Positions 1 to 11,081 of a stretch of DNA of 22,248 bases are shown one piece after another. The position numbers and the translations under genes were made by a program. The DNA is from Penaeus vannamei (lineage: Eukaryota; Arthropoda; Malacostraca; Decapoda; Penaeidae), in contig NC_091588.1 of assembly GCF_042767895.1 (NCBI RefSeq), forward strand, positions 15,541,892-15,564,139, read 5' to 3'. Position 1 is the first letter of the stretch; every line of letters begins with the position of its first letter. Below the pieces are notes generated by a model. That model searched no databases. It was not told the origin of the DNA and saw only the letters and a list, made by a program, of their open reading frames with translations.

Positions 1-187
1 GCGCACTTACAATATAATAAGTAAAATGGAGAGATAGAGGGAAAAAATGAAAGAGTGTGAGGGGGAGAGAGGAAAATGGAAAGCGGCACGAAGATAAACA
101 GATGGGGAACATTCAAAGTAAAAAAATGCATTAGGTGGAGGGAATATGACTGGAGGTAGGCTTGGCCTGGTTAACATTATTACCGTA
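1..187. other. Purine-rich unique sequence, no gene seen
   Basis: This stretch is rich in A and G on the + strand with short GA and GGGA runs. Open frames here are short and low in complexity. I see no gene, RNA or recognisable repeat end. Confidence 0.5.
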
Positions 188-1235
188 AATGCAATTTCCT
201 TTACTAGTATTAGCATTATTCCCTGTCACCATTATCATTACTGCTCTTATTATCATTGTTATCACTATAATCATCTCAAGCGAAACAGTTGTCCAATACT
301 CAGTTAATGGATGGTTGTCGATGAATAGGCATGAGATGACTGCAGTCATATAGACTATTATCATTTTAGTCATTATCATCATAATTATTATTATTATTAT
401 CATCATTATTGCAGTTATAATTATTATGCTAATTACTATTGTTAATTCTATCATTATAACTATTTATATAATGATAATAGCAATAATGATAATTTTAGAA
501 ATAATAATGACAATAATAATAATTATAATGACAATGATAATGATATTATTATTTCTATTGCCATTATTAGTATGGAAATTATTGGAATAGAGTTAATTAT
601 TGCTATTATTGCAGTAATTATCAAAATTATCATTATAATTATGATTTTATCATTAGTATTGTCATTATCATCATAATTATCATTATTGTCAATAATAAAG
701 CAATTATCATGGAAATCATCATAATTATCTGAATTAATGTTAAAATCCTCATAATTACCAATAAAAAGGGAAAAGTTTTTTTTCGACGTTTCTCTCAAAA
801 GACTGTGATACGCTAGATTTTGCCTTTTTTTCGACTTTTTGGATTTTATTTCTTCTGGCCTTTATTTCATTATAAATGGACTGACTAATGATTATCATCA
901 TCATTATTATCATTACTGTCATTATTTTCATGATTATTATCATTTTAGTCACTATCGTCATGATTATCATTATTATAATCGTCATTATTGCAGTTATAAT
1001 TATTATTATGCTAATTATCATTTCTATTTTTATCATTATAACTATTTATATAATGATAATAGCAATAATGATAATTTTAGAAATAATAATGACAATAATA
1101 ATAATTATAATGACAATGATAATGATGTTATTATTATTAGTATGAAAATTATTGGAATAGATTTAATTATTGTTATTATTGCTGTAATTATCAAAATTAT
1201 CATTATAATTGTGATTTTATCATTATTGTCATGAA
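188..1235 (+). repeat. ATT/ATC interspersed repeat, family B, two joined units
   Basis: Degenerate ATT/ATC/ATA repeats surround a conserved non-repetitive core at about 776-850. The core has a T run followed by CGACGTTTCTCTCAAAAG, then a CGCTAGATTTTGCC block and TCGACTTT. The same core, with the same flanking order, recurs at about 6455-6540, 6815-6898 and 17355-17440. Flank segments such as the one ending in ATTGCAGTAATTATCAAAA occur before and after the core, so this is about two units in tandem. The translated products are runs of Ile, Met, Asn and Tyr on both strands, which is what trinucleotide repeats give, so no protein is called. Class unknown. Confidence 0.8.
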
Positions 1236-1527
1236 AACCACAAGATCTTTTGATATTCAATATATAAAATACAGTATATAGTTCTCAAAACCAAGTGTTA
1301 TTGAAGAAGTAAGGCACTAGAAGCCAAGAGAGTAAATCGAAAAGAATATGCATATATAATTGAACACTCGGGTAAAATACACATTAAGTAGGTATGCTTG
1401 GTTGTGCTTGCACACAGATATATGGTATGTATGTATCCACCCGAGTATATATTATATATATATGTATAATATATGATAAATTTTACATAGAAAGAGCAGT
1501 GTATTCATTTTTTAAATCATAGGTAAA
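1236..1527. other. AT-rich unique sequence, nothing recognised
   Basis: AT-rich DNA between the family B repeat and the microsatellite. It has a few ATATAT runs but no coherent reading frame, tRNA-like fold or repeat boundary that I can support. Confidence 0.4.
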
Positions 1528-1983
<456 letters not shown>

Positions 1984-2153
1984 GTTTATATCTACACAAT
2001 AAATCTTTGAAACTATGGATACACTTTCTATCTTTATCCTCTTTTACTCACACTCTTTGTTTTTGTTTTCATTATTTTCATTATTCTCTTTGTCTCTCTG
2101 TCGACTACGATTTATATCAGAATATCAAACAATGAAACATCCCATAATTTAAA

Positions 2154-2219
2154 TGTAGTGGTTATCACGTGCGCTTCACACGTGCAAGGTCCTCGGTTCG
2201 ATCCAGAGTGGAAACACCA
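2154..2219 (+). pseudogene. tRNA-Val(CAC)-like fragment, 5' end missing
   Basis: The D arm (GTAGTGGTTATCAC), an anticodon stem-loop with a pairable 5-bp stem and a 7-base loop carrying CAC, and a B-box region (GGTTCGATCC) match a eukaryotic tRNA-Val. The 3' half ends in TGGAAAC, a discriminator A and then CCA (2217-2219). The 5' strand of the acceptor stem is absent: the bases before the D arm are AT-rich and do not pair. The T stem has one A-G mismatch. It is therefore not a working gene. Genomic CCA, which nuclear tRNA genes lack, suggests retroposition from a mature tRNA, or it may be chance, or the piece may be the head of a SINE. Confidence 0.7.
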
Positions 2220-2729
2220 AACGTTGGTTTTTGAAGAATTTTACACCAACTGTTCCATTGAAACAGCTGATGATGCAGCGGTGACCTGGATTACAGTAAC
2301 CACGTCAGAGGATGATAATCCGATCGGCATCCGAACGTCTGGCGCCACCGAGATGTTAAAGGATGCCTGTTGCTTCTGAATGAACAGAAGATTGGTCGGT
2401 TGCCCTATGTTGTTATGGAAATTACCCATTTCTGCTGCAGTGTCCACAATTTAGTCTAATTAACGTCAGATCATACTCAGAATGTCCAGTGCGCATTCCC
2501 ACATTCGTATTTCAAGTACCCACAACCTCCATACAAATGTAAATATCCAACAGGGAATTTTGCGGCCCACCCTGGCTTAGGAAGCACCGCCCTGGACTCT
2601 GTTCGTCCCTAAAAACCGGTCGTTTGTTTGAACAAAAAAAAACACCGTAAATCTGCCCACCTCACCCCCGGTCTCTTGAGTAGGCCTACATGTGGTCATT
2701 TGGGATTTAGGAAATCCAAGTCTAGGCTT
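2220..2729 (+). other. Unassigned sequence after tRNA-Val-like fragment, possible SINE body
   Basis: About 510 bases of more balanced composition than the surrounding AT-rich repeats, lying directly 3' of the tRNA-like fragment. That position is where the body of a tRNA-derived SINE would be. No second copy occurs in this window, and I do not recognise a conserved SINE central domain. Short frames on both strands (73 and 68 residues) overlap and have no recognisable motif, so I do not call them genes. Confidence 0.35.
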
Positions 2730-3845
2730 GTATATATGGACTTCATGAATATATTGGTTGTAATGTATCTTATTGGCAATAAGAACATTAATAATGATAG
2801 GCCTACTTTGTGTTAAAGATCCCCGTGTAGTTGATTTTGCTTTAAGGACGAAATGTACGTAGACTAGGTTATAGCATTTCCATTGTTGAAAAGCATTTTG
2901 ATTACCAATATCATTGTTTTTTTTAGAATAAAAATAAATAATATTTGTGTCTACCTCTTTCAAACTTCACCTCTCTCTGTCTTTCTTTCTCTCTACTCCT
3001 CTCTTTTTCTCCAGCTCTCTCTCTCACTACCTGTATGCATGTGCCTCTCCCTCTTTGCTTATGATAAATATGATATAGTATTGAAGAAGAAACTTATATG
3101 GATTATATTTTATTGTTTCAGTTTGGAATAGATACTGTGTTCACTTTTGTTTCCAATATTGTGTCCTTATCAGCTTGGGAGCGGCTCTATTCAACCCCCT
3201 CTTTCTCTGCATCTCTTTCTTTCTTTCTCTTACTGGCGTTATAACCACAGTGAAAATCTATTGGTGGGCTTTATTTCCTGCTGTTACATCTGTAGAGAAT
3301 CTTAACCTTCATTTGATATGTTTGTTACTTATTCAATAACGATTTCACGATGTTTATCTTCCATTCTCTTATGTCACCATGCAAGAATTAAAATCATTTT
3401 AAACTCAATGTCAAAAACAGCCAACGTCAACGGATAAAAGCATGAGAGAGAATAAATATTGTTTTTATCAAATGATGTATGTATATTCTATATCATTGTT
3501 GATTTGATTACTTTTATTACTTAAGTAACAACAGATATATAGTCTAAAACTATTATATAATTCCTTATCATTATATTATAATCGTTGTTACTTTTGCCTT
3601 ATCAGAATCATTATTATCAAATTTGTGATTTCCTTATCGGTATTAATATCATTATCATTACTATATTTTAATCATAAGTTGTAATAATATTGGCATTTAT
3701 TTATTGACATATATTGTCATTATAATAACATGCGGGGGAAAGTAACCTAATCCGAGAAAGCCTGCTTCCAATATCATCCTTATACAAACGTACGGGAAGG
3801 AATAGAGTAACAGAGGAAAATAAATGAATAAACAAAGAAGCAAAC
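2730..3845 (+). repeat. Interspersed repeat family A, copy 1
   Basis: This copy shares a long ordered set of blocks with 4638-6375, with 8129-9248 on the opposite strand, and with 17986-18576. The blocks are a GGTTGTAATGTAT segment, GGCCTACTTTGTGTTAAAGA, GGACGAAATGTACGTAGACT, a CT-rich patch, TGTGCCTCTCCCTCTTTGCT, GAAGAAGAAAC, and near the 3' side CGGGAAGGAATAGA. The CT patch is short here. No coding capacity is visible, so it is likely a non-autonomous element or old repeat of unknown class. Confidence 0.8.
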
Positions 3846-3929
3846 AAACTTATAAAATATATATAAACAACCCCTCACCTCCAAAAAATCCTTCTCATGT
3901 TAAATATTTCTACGCATTTACATTTCCAA

Positions 3930-4001
3930 GTCCCCGTGGTGTAGCGGTTAACGCAGCCGCCTCTAAAGCAGGAATGCCGGGTTCGACTCCCGGCGGAAAC
4001 A
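3930..4001 (+). pseudogene. tRNA-like sequence with degenerate anticodon arm
   Basis: The A box (TGGTGTAGCGGTTAACGC), a perfect 5-bp T stem around TTCGACT, and a 3' acceptor strand CGGAAAC with discriminator A resemble tRNA-Val. The acceptor stem has two C-A mismatches. The anticodon stem pairs only with a bulge, and its 7-base loop CTCTAAA would place CTA at the anticodon, which would read UAG. The degenerate stems make a functional suppressor unlikely. It is best read as a tRNA pseudogene or the head of a tRNA-derived SINE, followed by an AT-rich tail. Confidence 0.7.
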
Positions 4002-4637
4002 ATATAAAAATCGTTTTATTGAGTTACTTATTGTTATTGTATGCTGGTAACCTTATTAAGACGATGATTTTGTTAGCATCTCTTGAAATCATTGGTATTT
4101 TTTTTATATTATAACTGCTATTGTTTTCACTATAACTATAACAGCAGAGAGATAGAAAGAGAAAGATTACACAACACAATTACATATTCTAAAATCTCTG
4201 CTACATTTTCTTTTATTATTTTTCATAATTGTTATCATGATCAATCCTCTTTCTTATCATTACTATCAAAGTTATTGTCAACATTATCTTTTTCTCATCG
4301 GTAACAAAATCATTATCACTGTTATACTATATATGTTATACATTGTTTATTATGTTATACATTGTTATACATTGATGGCGTTTGTTCATTGTTGCTACTT
4401 TTATTATCACATTTAGAATGTCATTATTGCAGTTATCATTACCATTGTTATTATCATTATTTCATATATTTTAACTATTACCATCATTATTATCGTTGTC
4501 GATATTATTACTATCATTGTTATAATTGTTGTCTTTGTTATTGGTAATGAAAATAACAAATATCATCATAATTGATATGTAAGCATTGTTATTGTTATGT
4601 AAATTATTGTTATCTTTTGAATAAACTAGTGATTTAT
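4002..4637. other. AT-rich gene-free stretch with loose ATT/ATC motifs
   Basis: Contains TTATTATCATTATT-type motifs and a short tandem TTATACATTGTT stretch near 4336-4372, but not the family B core. The frames present are Tyr-His-Ser rich translations of this low-complexity DNA. No gene is supported. Confidence 0.5.
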
Positions 4638-5420
4638 GAATATGAGATGTAGGCTCACAAATAACATTGTTTTATTTCTACACACGTATAATTCTCAATG
4701 ACTAATACATTAATTACGAATTTTAATGTGTACAAATATGTACTTTTAATTTCGTAAATTATTTTACTCGTGTTCATGATGAATATAATTGTTTGTATAT
4801 ATGGATATATAGGTTGTAATGTATTTTATCATCAATAAGAACATTAGTAATGATAGGCCTACTTAGTGTTAAAGATCCCTGTGTAGTTTTCTATCATTCG
4901 TGTCTAATTCCCTTGCAGTTGCTGTATTTTTTTTTTCTTTTTTTATTGTGCTGTGTTTTGTTTTAAGGACGAAATGTACGTAGACTAGATGATAGCATTT
5001 CCGTAGATAAGGCATTGATAATATCACAGTTTAAAAAAATGAATAGTCCTCATGTGTCTACGTCTATAAAAAATATGTATGTCTTATTTTCTTTTCTTTA
5101 TCTGTTTCAGTATCTTTCTTTGTCTAACGCCTCTCTCTCTCCGGGGGCCCGGTCCTCGCTCTCTCTACTCCTTTTACCCATCTCTCTCTCTCTCTACCTG
5201 TGTATATGTGCCTCTCCCTCTTTGCTTACGATAAATATGTTACATTGTTGAAGAAGAAACTTTTATGGACTATGTTTTATTGTTTCCGGTGGGAACAGAA
5301 ATTGTGTTCACTTTTATTTCCGATGTCATTGTTTCCTTTTCAGCAAAATTAATTATGTGTTTGGGAATGTTTCTCTGTTTCTCTGCATCTCATTTTCTTT
5401 CCACTTCTCCACCTTCCCCC

Positions 5421-5503
<83 letters not shown>

Positions 5504-5720
5504 ATCTTTTGCTGATGTTATTGCCATAGTTAGAATCTATTCGTGAGCTTTAATTCTTACTGTGTTACATTTGTAGGTAGTCAACCTTTATTTAAGAAGA
5601 TTGTTTCTTATCTTAATACCTTTTTACGATGCGCATCTTCCATTGTGTTATGTCACCATGCAAGTTTTAAAATCCTTTTAAACTCAAGGTGAAAAATAGT
5701 CAACGTCAACGGAGAGAGAA
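4638..5720 (+). repeat. Left arm of a 1.1-kb inverted repeat
   Basis: This segment matches the reverse complement of 8129-9248 along its length, including unique blocks away from microsatellites (for example CACACGTATAATTCTC and CAACGTCAACGGAGAGAG). Differences are scattered substitutions, microsatellite length and a few short indels. The spacer is about 2.4 kb. Confidence 0.85.
5422..5501. repeat. (CT)n microsatellite inside family A
   Basis: About 80 bases of uninterrupted TC dinucleotide. The corresponding site in the inverted copy is a GA run at 8351-8421, and copies 1 and 4 have only short CT patches here, so this position is length-variable between copies. Confidence 0.95.
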
Positions 5721-5755
5721 GGAAAGAGAGAGAGAGAGAGAGGGAGGGATTCAAT

Positions 5756-6052
5756 GTTATTGTTATCAATGATGTATAATATTCTATATCATTGTTGTTT
5801 TGAACACTTTTATTGTTAAAGTACCAACAGATATATAATCTAAAACCAAAAAAGAGAGAGATCAATTATTATTGTTATCAAATGATGTATGCATATTCTA
5901 CATCATTGTTGATTTGATTACTTTTGTTGCTAAAGTAATAACATTAAAATTTAAAAGAGAGAGAGATTAATTATTATTGTTATCAAATGATGTATGCATA
6001 TTCTACATCATTGTTGATTTGATTACTTTTGTTGCTAAAGTAATAACATATA
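5756..6052 (+). repeat. Three tandem units of about 100 bp
   Basis: Three successive units each read TATTGTTATCAA, GATGTAT, ATTCTA, ATCATTGTTG, then an ACTTTT-rich block and TAAAGTA. They start near 5756, 5868 and 5975, separated by GAGAGAGA. The second and third are almost identical; the first is more diverged. Copy 1 of family A has a single unit (about 3461-3535), so this is a local tandem expansion. Confidence 0.8.
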
Positions 6053-6417
6053 TATAGTCTAAAACCATACATAATTCCTTATCATTATATTATCATCGTT
6101 GTTACTTTTGTCTTATCAGAATCATTATTATTATCAAAGCTGTGATTTCCTTATCGGTACCATTATCATAATCATTACCGTATATTTAATCATTCGTTAT
6201 AGTAATATTGTCCTTTGTTTATTGCCATAACAGTCATTGCCATTATTAAAACACATGGGGGAAAAATAATCTGATCCGATTGAGCCTGCTTCCAGTATCA
6301 TCATTATACAAATTTACGGGAAGGAATAGACTAACAGAAGAAAATAGGTGAATAAACAAAGAAATAAACATTTATAAACAACGACAGCAATAATCGTTCT
6401 ATGGCTAATAATTAGTT

Positions 6418-7842
6418 CTACATATTTTCCAAGTTCCTCATAATTACCATTAAAAAGCGAAAAGGGTTTTTTTCGACGTTTCTCTCAAAAGGCTGTAATA
6501 CGCTAGATCTTGCCGTTTTTTCGACTTCTGGGATTTTATTATTTCTGGCTTTTATTTCAATATAAATGGACAGGCTAATAATTATTATCATCATTATTAT
6601 CATTACTGTCATTATTTTCATGATTATTATCATTATAGTCATTATCATCATGATTATCATTATTGCAGTTATAATAATTATTATGCTAATTATTATTGCT
6701 ATTTTTATCATTATAGCATTATCATCATCATTATTGTCAATAATAAAGGAATTATCATGGGAATCCTCATAATTACCTGAATTAATGTTAAAACCATCAT
6801 AATTACCATTAAAAAGCGAAAAAGGTTTTTTTCGACGTTTCTTTCAAAAGGCTGAAATACCCTAGATTTTGCCGTTTTTTCGACTTTTGGGATTTTATTA
6901 CATTTAGCTTTTATTTCATTATAAATGGACTGGGTAATTATTTTTATCATCATTATTATCATTATTGTCATTATTTTTATGGTTATCGTTATAGTCATTA
7001 TCCTCATTATTATCATTATTGCAGTTATAATAATTATTATGTTAATTATTATTGCCATTTTATCATTATAACTATTTTTATATTAATAATAACAATAAAG
7101 ATAATTTCAGAGATAATAATGACAATAATAATAATTATAATAACAAAGATAAGGATATTATTATTTCTATTGGCATTATTAGTATGAAAATAATTGGAAT
7201 AGATTTAATTATTGCTATTATTGCAGTAAATATCAAAATTATCCTTATAATTATCATTGTATCATTATTATCATCATTATCATCATAAATATAAATGTTA
7301 TCATCATTATTGCAGTTATAAGCATTATTATGCTAATTATTATTGCTCCTTTCATCATCATAACTATTTTTATAATGATAACAATAATAATGATAATTTT
7401 AGAAATAATAATGACAATAATGATAAGTATAATGGCAAACAAAATGATATTATTATTTCTATTGCCATTATTGGTATGAAAATTATTGAAATAGAGTTAA
7501 TTGTTGCTATTATTGCAGTAATTATCAAAATTATCATTATAATTATCATTTTATTATTATTATCATTATTATTGTCATTATCATCATAATTATCATCATT
7601 ATTGTCAATAATAAAGGAATTATCATGGAAATCCTCATAATTACCTGAATTAATGGTAAAATCGTCATAATTCCCATAAAAAAGCGAAAAGGGTTTTTTT
7701 CGACGTTTCTCTGAAAAGGCCTTCATTATAAATGGACTGGGTAATTATCATTATCGTCATTATTATCATTATATCATTATTTTTATGATTATCATTATAG
7801 TCATTATCATCATTATTATCATCACTATTGCAGTTATAATAA
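6418..7842 (+). repeat. Family B ATT/ATC repeat, tandem array of about three units
   Basis: Two full cores (about 6455-6540 and 6815-6898) and a third with an internal deletion (about 7681-7735, where CTGAAAAGGC runs straight into the CATTATAAATGG block) sit in ATT/ATC DNA. Core spacing is about 360 then 865 bases, so the array is irregular, with flank lengths varying rather than the core. Open frames on both strands are trinucleotide-repeat translations. Confidence 0.8.
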
Positions 7843-8128
7843 TTTTAAATTTTTATTTTTTTAATTTTATTTTTTTTTCAAAAAATTTTTTTTTTGTATA
7901 ATATAAAACAATAATAATTAATTAATGATTATAATGAAAAATATTTAAAATTAAATATAATAATCATAAAAATTTTACAATAAAGATAAAGGTATAATAA
8001 AAATTATATATATGATATAATAATGATATAATGTTTTATAAAATAAAATGATGATTATAATGATAATTTTGATAATTTTGCAAAAAATAAAATAAAAATT
8101 ATTAATAATTTTTTTATATAATAAAATT
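7843..8128. other. Almost G+C-free A/T stretch, possibly corrupted consensus
   Basis: Family B sequence (ending in GCAGTTATAAT) changes abruptly into a stretch of A and T runs with very few C or G. Word order such as AATGATTATAATGAAAAAT still resembles ATT/ATC repeat with C and G lost. It ends exactly where the inverted family A copy begins. This could be extreme low-complexity DNA or a badly polished assembly join. Confidence 0.5.
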
Positions 8129-8349
8129 TTCTCTCTCCGTTGACGTTGACTATTTTTGACCTTGAGTTTAAAAGGATTTTAAAACTTGCATGGTGACATA
8201 ACACAATGGAAGATGTGCATCGTAAAATGGTTTTTTTTAGATAAAAAAACAATCTTCTTAAATAAAGGTTGACTACCTACAAATGTAACACAGTAAGAAT
8301 TAAAGCTCACGAATAGATTCTAACTATGGCAATAACATCAGCAAAAGAT

Positions 8350-8421
<72 letters not shown>

Positions 8422-9248
8422 GAGGGGGGAAGGGTGGGGGGGGGGGGGGAAGGGGGAAAGGGAAAAAAAGAGATGCAGAGAAACAGAGAAACATTCCCAA
8501 ACACATAATTAATTTTGCTGAAAAGGAAACAATGACATCGGAAATAAAAGTGAACACAATTTCTGTTCCCACCGGAAACAATAAAACATAGTCCATAAAA
8601 GTTTCTTCTTCAACAATGTAACATATTTATCGTAAGCAAAGAGGGAGAGGCACATACACACAGGTAGAGAGAGAGAGAGATGGGTAAAAGAAGGAGTAGA
8701 GAGAGCGAGGACCGGGTCCCCGGAGAGAGAGAGGCGTTAGACAAAGAAAGATACTGAAACAGATAAAGAAAAGAGAATAAGACATACATTTTTTTTTTAT
8801 AGACGTAGACACATGAGGACTATTCATTTTTTTAACTGTGAAATTATCAATGCCTTATCAACGGATATGCTATCATCTAGTCTACGTACATTTCGTCCTT
8901 GAAACAAAACACAGCACAATAAAACAAACAAACAAACAAACAAAAAAAATATATATATATATTACAGCAACTGCAAGGGAATTAGACACGAATGATAGAA
9001 AACTACACAGGGATCTTTAACACTAAGTAGGCCTATCATTATGAATGTTCTTATTGATGATAAAATACATTACAACCTATATATCCATATATACAAACAA
9101 TAATATTCATCATGAGCACGAATGAAATAATTTACGAAATCAGTACATATTTGTACACATTAAAATTCGTAATTAATGTATTAGTCATTGAGAATTATAC
9201 GTGTGTAGAAATAAAACAATGTTATTTGTGAACCTACATCTCATATTC
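8129..9248 (-). repeat. Family A copy 3, right arm of the 1.1-kb inverted repeat
   Basis: The reverse complement of this segment follows 4638-5720 block by block. Its right end is cut by the run of Ns, so its true extent is unknown. It carries a GA microsatellite in place of the CT run, plus an extra G-rich patch near 8422-8460. Confidence 0.85.
8351..8421. repeat. (GA)n microsatellite
   Basis: Nearly pure GA dinucleotide with one AA interruption, followed by a G-rich run. It is the inverted counterpart of the CT repeat at 5422-5501. Confidence 0.95.
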
Positions 9249-9748
9249 NNNNNNNNNNNNNNNNNNNNNNNNNNNNNNNNNNNNNNNNNNNNNNNNNNNN
9301 NNNNNNNNNNNNNNNNNNNNNNNNNNNNNNNNNNNNNNNNNNNNNNNNNNNNNNNNNNNNNNNNNNNNNNNNNNNNNNNNNNNNNNNNNNNNNNNNNNNN
9401 NNNNNNNNNNNNNNNNNNNNNNNNNNNNNNNNNNNNNNNNNNNNNNNNNNNNNNNNNNNNNNNNNNNNNNNNNNNNNNNNNNNNNNNNNNNNNNNNNNNN
9501 NNNNNNNNNNNNNNNNNNNNNNNNNNNNNNNNNNNNNNNNNNNNNNNNNNNNNNNNNNNNNNNNNNNNNNNNNNNNNNNNNNNNNNNNNNNNNNNNNNNN
9601 NNNNNNNNNNNNNNNNNNNNNNNNNNNNNNNNNNNNNNNNNNNNNNNNNNNNNNNNNNNNNNNNNNNNNNNNNNNNNNNNNNNNNNNNNNNNNNNNNNNN
9701 NNNNNNNNNNNNNNNNNNNNNNNNNNNNNNNNNNNNNNNNNNNNNNNN
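9249..9748. other. Assembly gap (500 Ns)
   Basis: Exactly 500 N characters. The round number suggests a placeholder of unknown true size. Confidence 0.99.
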
Positions 9749-9762
9749 ATAATGATAATTAT

Positions 9763-9846
9763 GACATTAATTAGGATAATTATAACATTAATTAGGATAT
9801 TTATGACATTAATTAGGATTATTATGACATTAATTAGGATAATTAA
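9763..9846 (+). repeat. 21-bp minisatellite, about 4 units
   Basis: Four head-to-tail copies of GACATTAATTAGGATAATTAT with single-base variants. Other arrays of the same unit are at 10433-10495 (three units), 17167-17208 (two) and, reverse complemented, 21738-21830 (four). Confidence 0.9.
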
Positions 9847-10432
9847 AATAAAATGATAATTATAATGGTAATTTGCGTAATTAATGCTATAATAGGAATC
9901 ATCCACAATACTCTAACGATTTTCATGATAATAACAATAAGACTAACGATAATGACAATAATTAGAAATAATAACTAAAGTAGAAATAATCATAATATCG
10001 CTATTATTGTTATCATAATTATTACCGTTGTTGTTATTGTTTCTAAAATTATCATTATTTTTACTATCATTATAGAAATAGTCATAATGAGGAAAATTAT
10101 ATTAATAATTAAGATAATAGCTCTTTTAATGATTATATTATAGGTAATTATGGCTATAATTACTATAATGATGATAATGATGATGTTAATGCTATTAATA
10201 ATAATAACGATTATGATAATAATCATAAAGCCCATCCATAATGAAAAAAACTAAAAGTATATAAATCCCCAAAGTCGAAAAAACGGCGAAATCTAGAAAT
10301 TTTGAGAATATGGTCGAAAAAAAACCCTTTTCGAGTTTATGGGATGATTATGATGATTTCTGCAATAATTCGGCTAATTATGATGATTTTCATGATAATC
10401 GCATTAATAATGACGATAATAATGATAATTAT

Positions 10433-10495
10433 GACATTAATTAGGATAATTATGACATTAATTAGGATAATTATGACATTAATTGGGATAAATAT
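10433..10495 (+). repeat. 21-bp minisatellite, 3 units
   Basis: Three copies of the same 21-bp unit; the last has AATTGGGATAAA in place of AATTAGGATAAT. Confidence 0.9.
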
Positions 10496-11081
10496 AATAA
10501 AATGATAATTATAATGATAATTTGCGGAATTAATGCAATAATAGCAATCATCAACAATACTCCAATGTTTTTCATGATATTAACAATACGACTAACGATA
10601 ATGATAATAATTAAAATAATAATATTAGAAATAATCATTCTATCGCTATTATTGTTATTATAAATATTACTGTTTTTGTTATTATTTTGTAAAATTATCA
10701 TTATTGTTATTATCATTATAGAAATAGTTATAATGAGGAAAATGACATTAATAATCAAGATAATAGTCTTATAATGATTATATTAAGGGTAATTATAGCG
10801 ATAATTGCTATAATGATGATAATGATGATGTTAATGATTTTAATGATAACAACGATTATAATAGTCATAAAGCCCATCGATAATGAAAAAAGGCTAAATG
10901 TATCAAAATCCCCAAAGTCGAAGAAAGGGCGAAATCTAGCGATATATCGCCTTTTGAGAATATGGTCGAAAAAAAAACCTTTCGAGTTTATGGGATGATT
11001 ATGATGATTTCTGCAATAATTCGGATAATTATGATGATTTTCACGATAATCCCATTAATAATGACGATAATAATGATAATT

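Larger units (their letters stand above)
4638..6375 (+). repeat. Interspersed repeat family A, copy 2 (longest)
   Basis: The most complete family A copy. It begins with a GAATATGAGATGTAGG block missing from copy 1 and continues through the shared GGACGAAATGTACGTAGACT, GTGCCTCTCCCTCTTTGCT and GAAGAAGAAAC blocks. It then has a long CT microsatellite, a tandem region at about 5756-6052, and the CGGGAAGGAATAGA end block seen also in copy 1. Its first 1083 bases recur inverted at 8129-9248. No coding frame is convincing; the Ser-Leu runs come from the CT repeat. Confidence 0.8.

Noticed and set aside
839..1234. Open frames of Ile/Met or His/Tyr/Asn repeats over ATT/ATC DNA (also near 6418-7726, 9990-10758, 17433-18085, 21142-21940)
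   Set aside because: They occur on both strands in several frames and are direct translations of trinucleotide repeats, with no domain or start context.
2158..2379. 73-residue frame over the tRNA-Val-like fragment
   Set aside because: It begins in the tRNA-like sequence, overlaps a frame on the other strand and has no recognised motif.
5265..5546. Frames with Ser-Leu runs (and the Glu-Arg run at 8326-8508)
   Set aside because: CT/GA microsatellite translations inside family A; not conserved between copies.
9763..9846. Arthropod telomere repeat (TTAGG)
   Set aside because: TTAGG occurs once per 21-bp unit, never in direct tandem, so it is a minisatellite.
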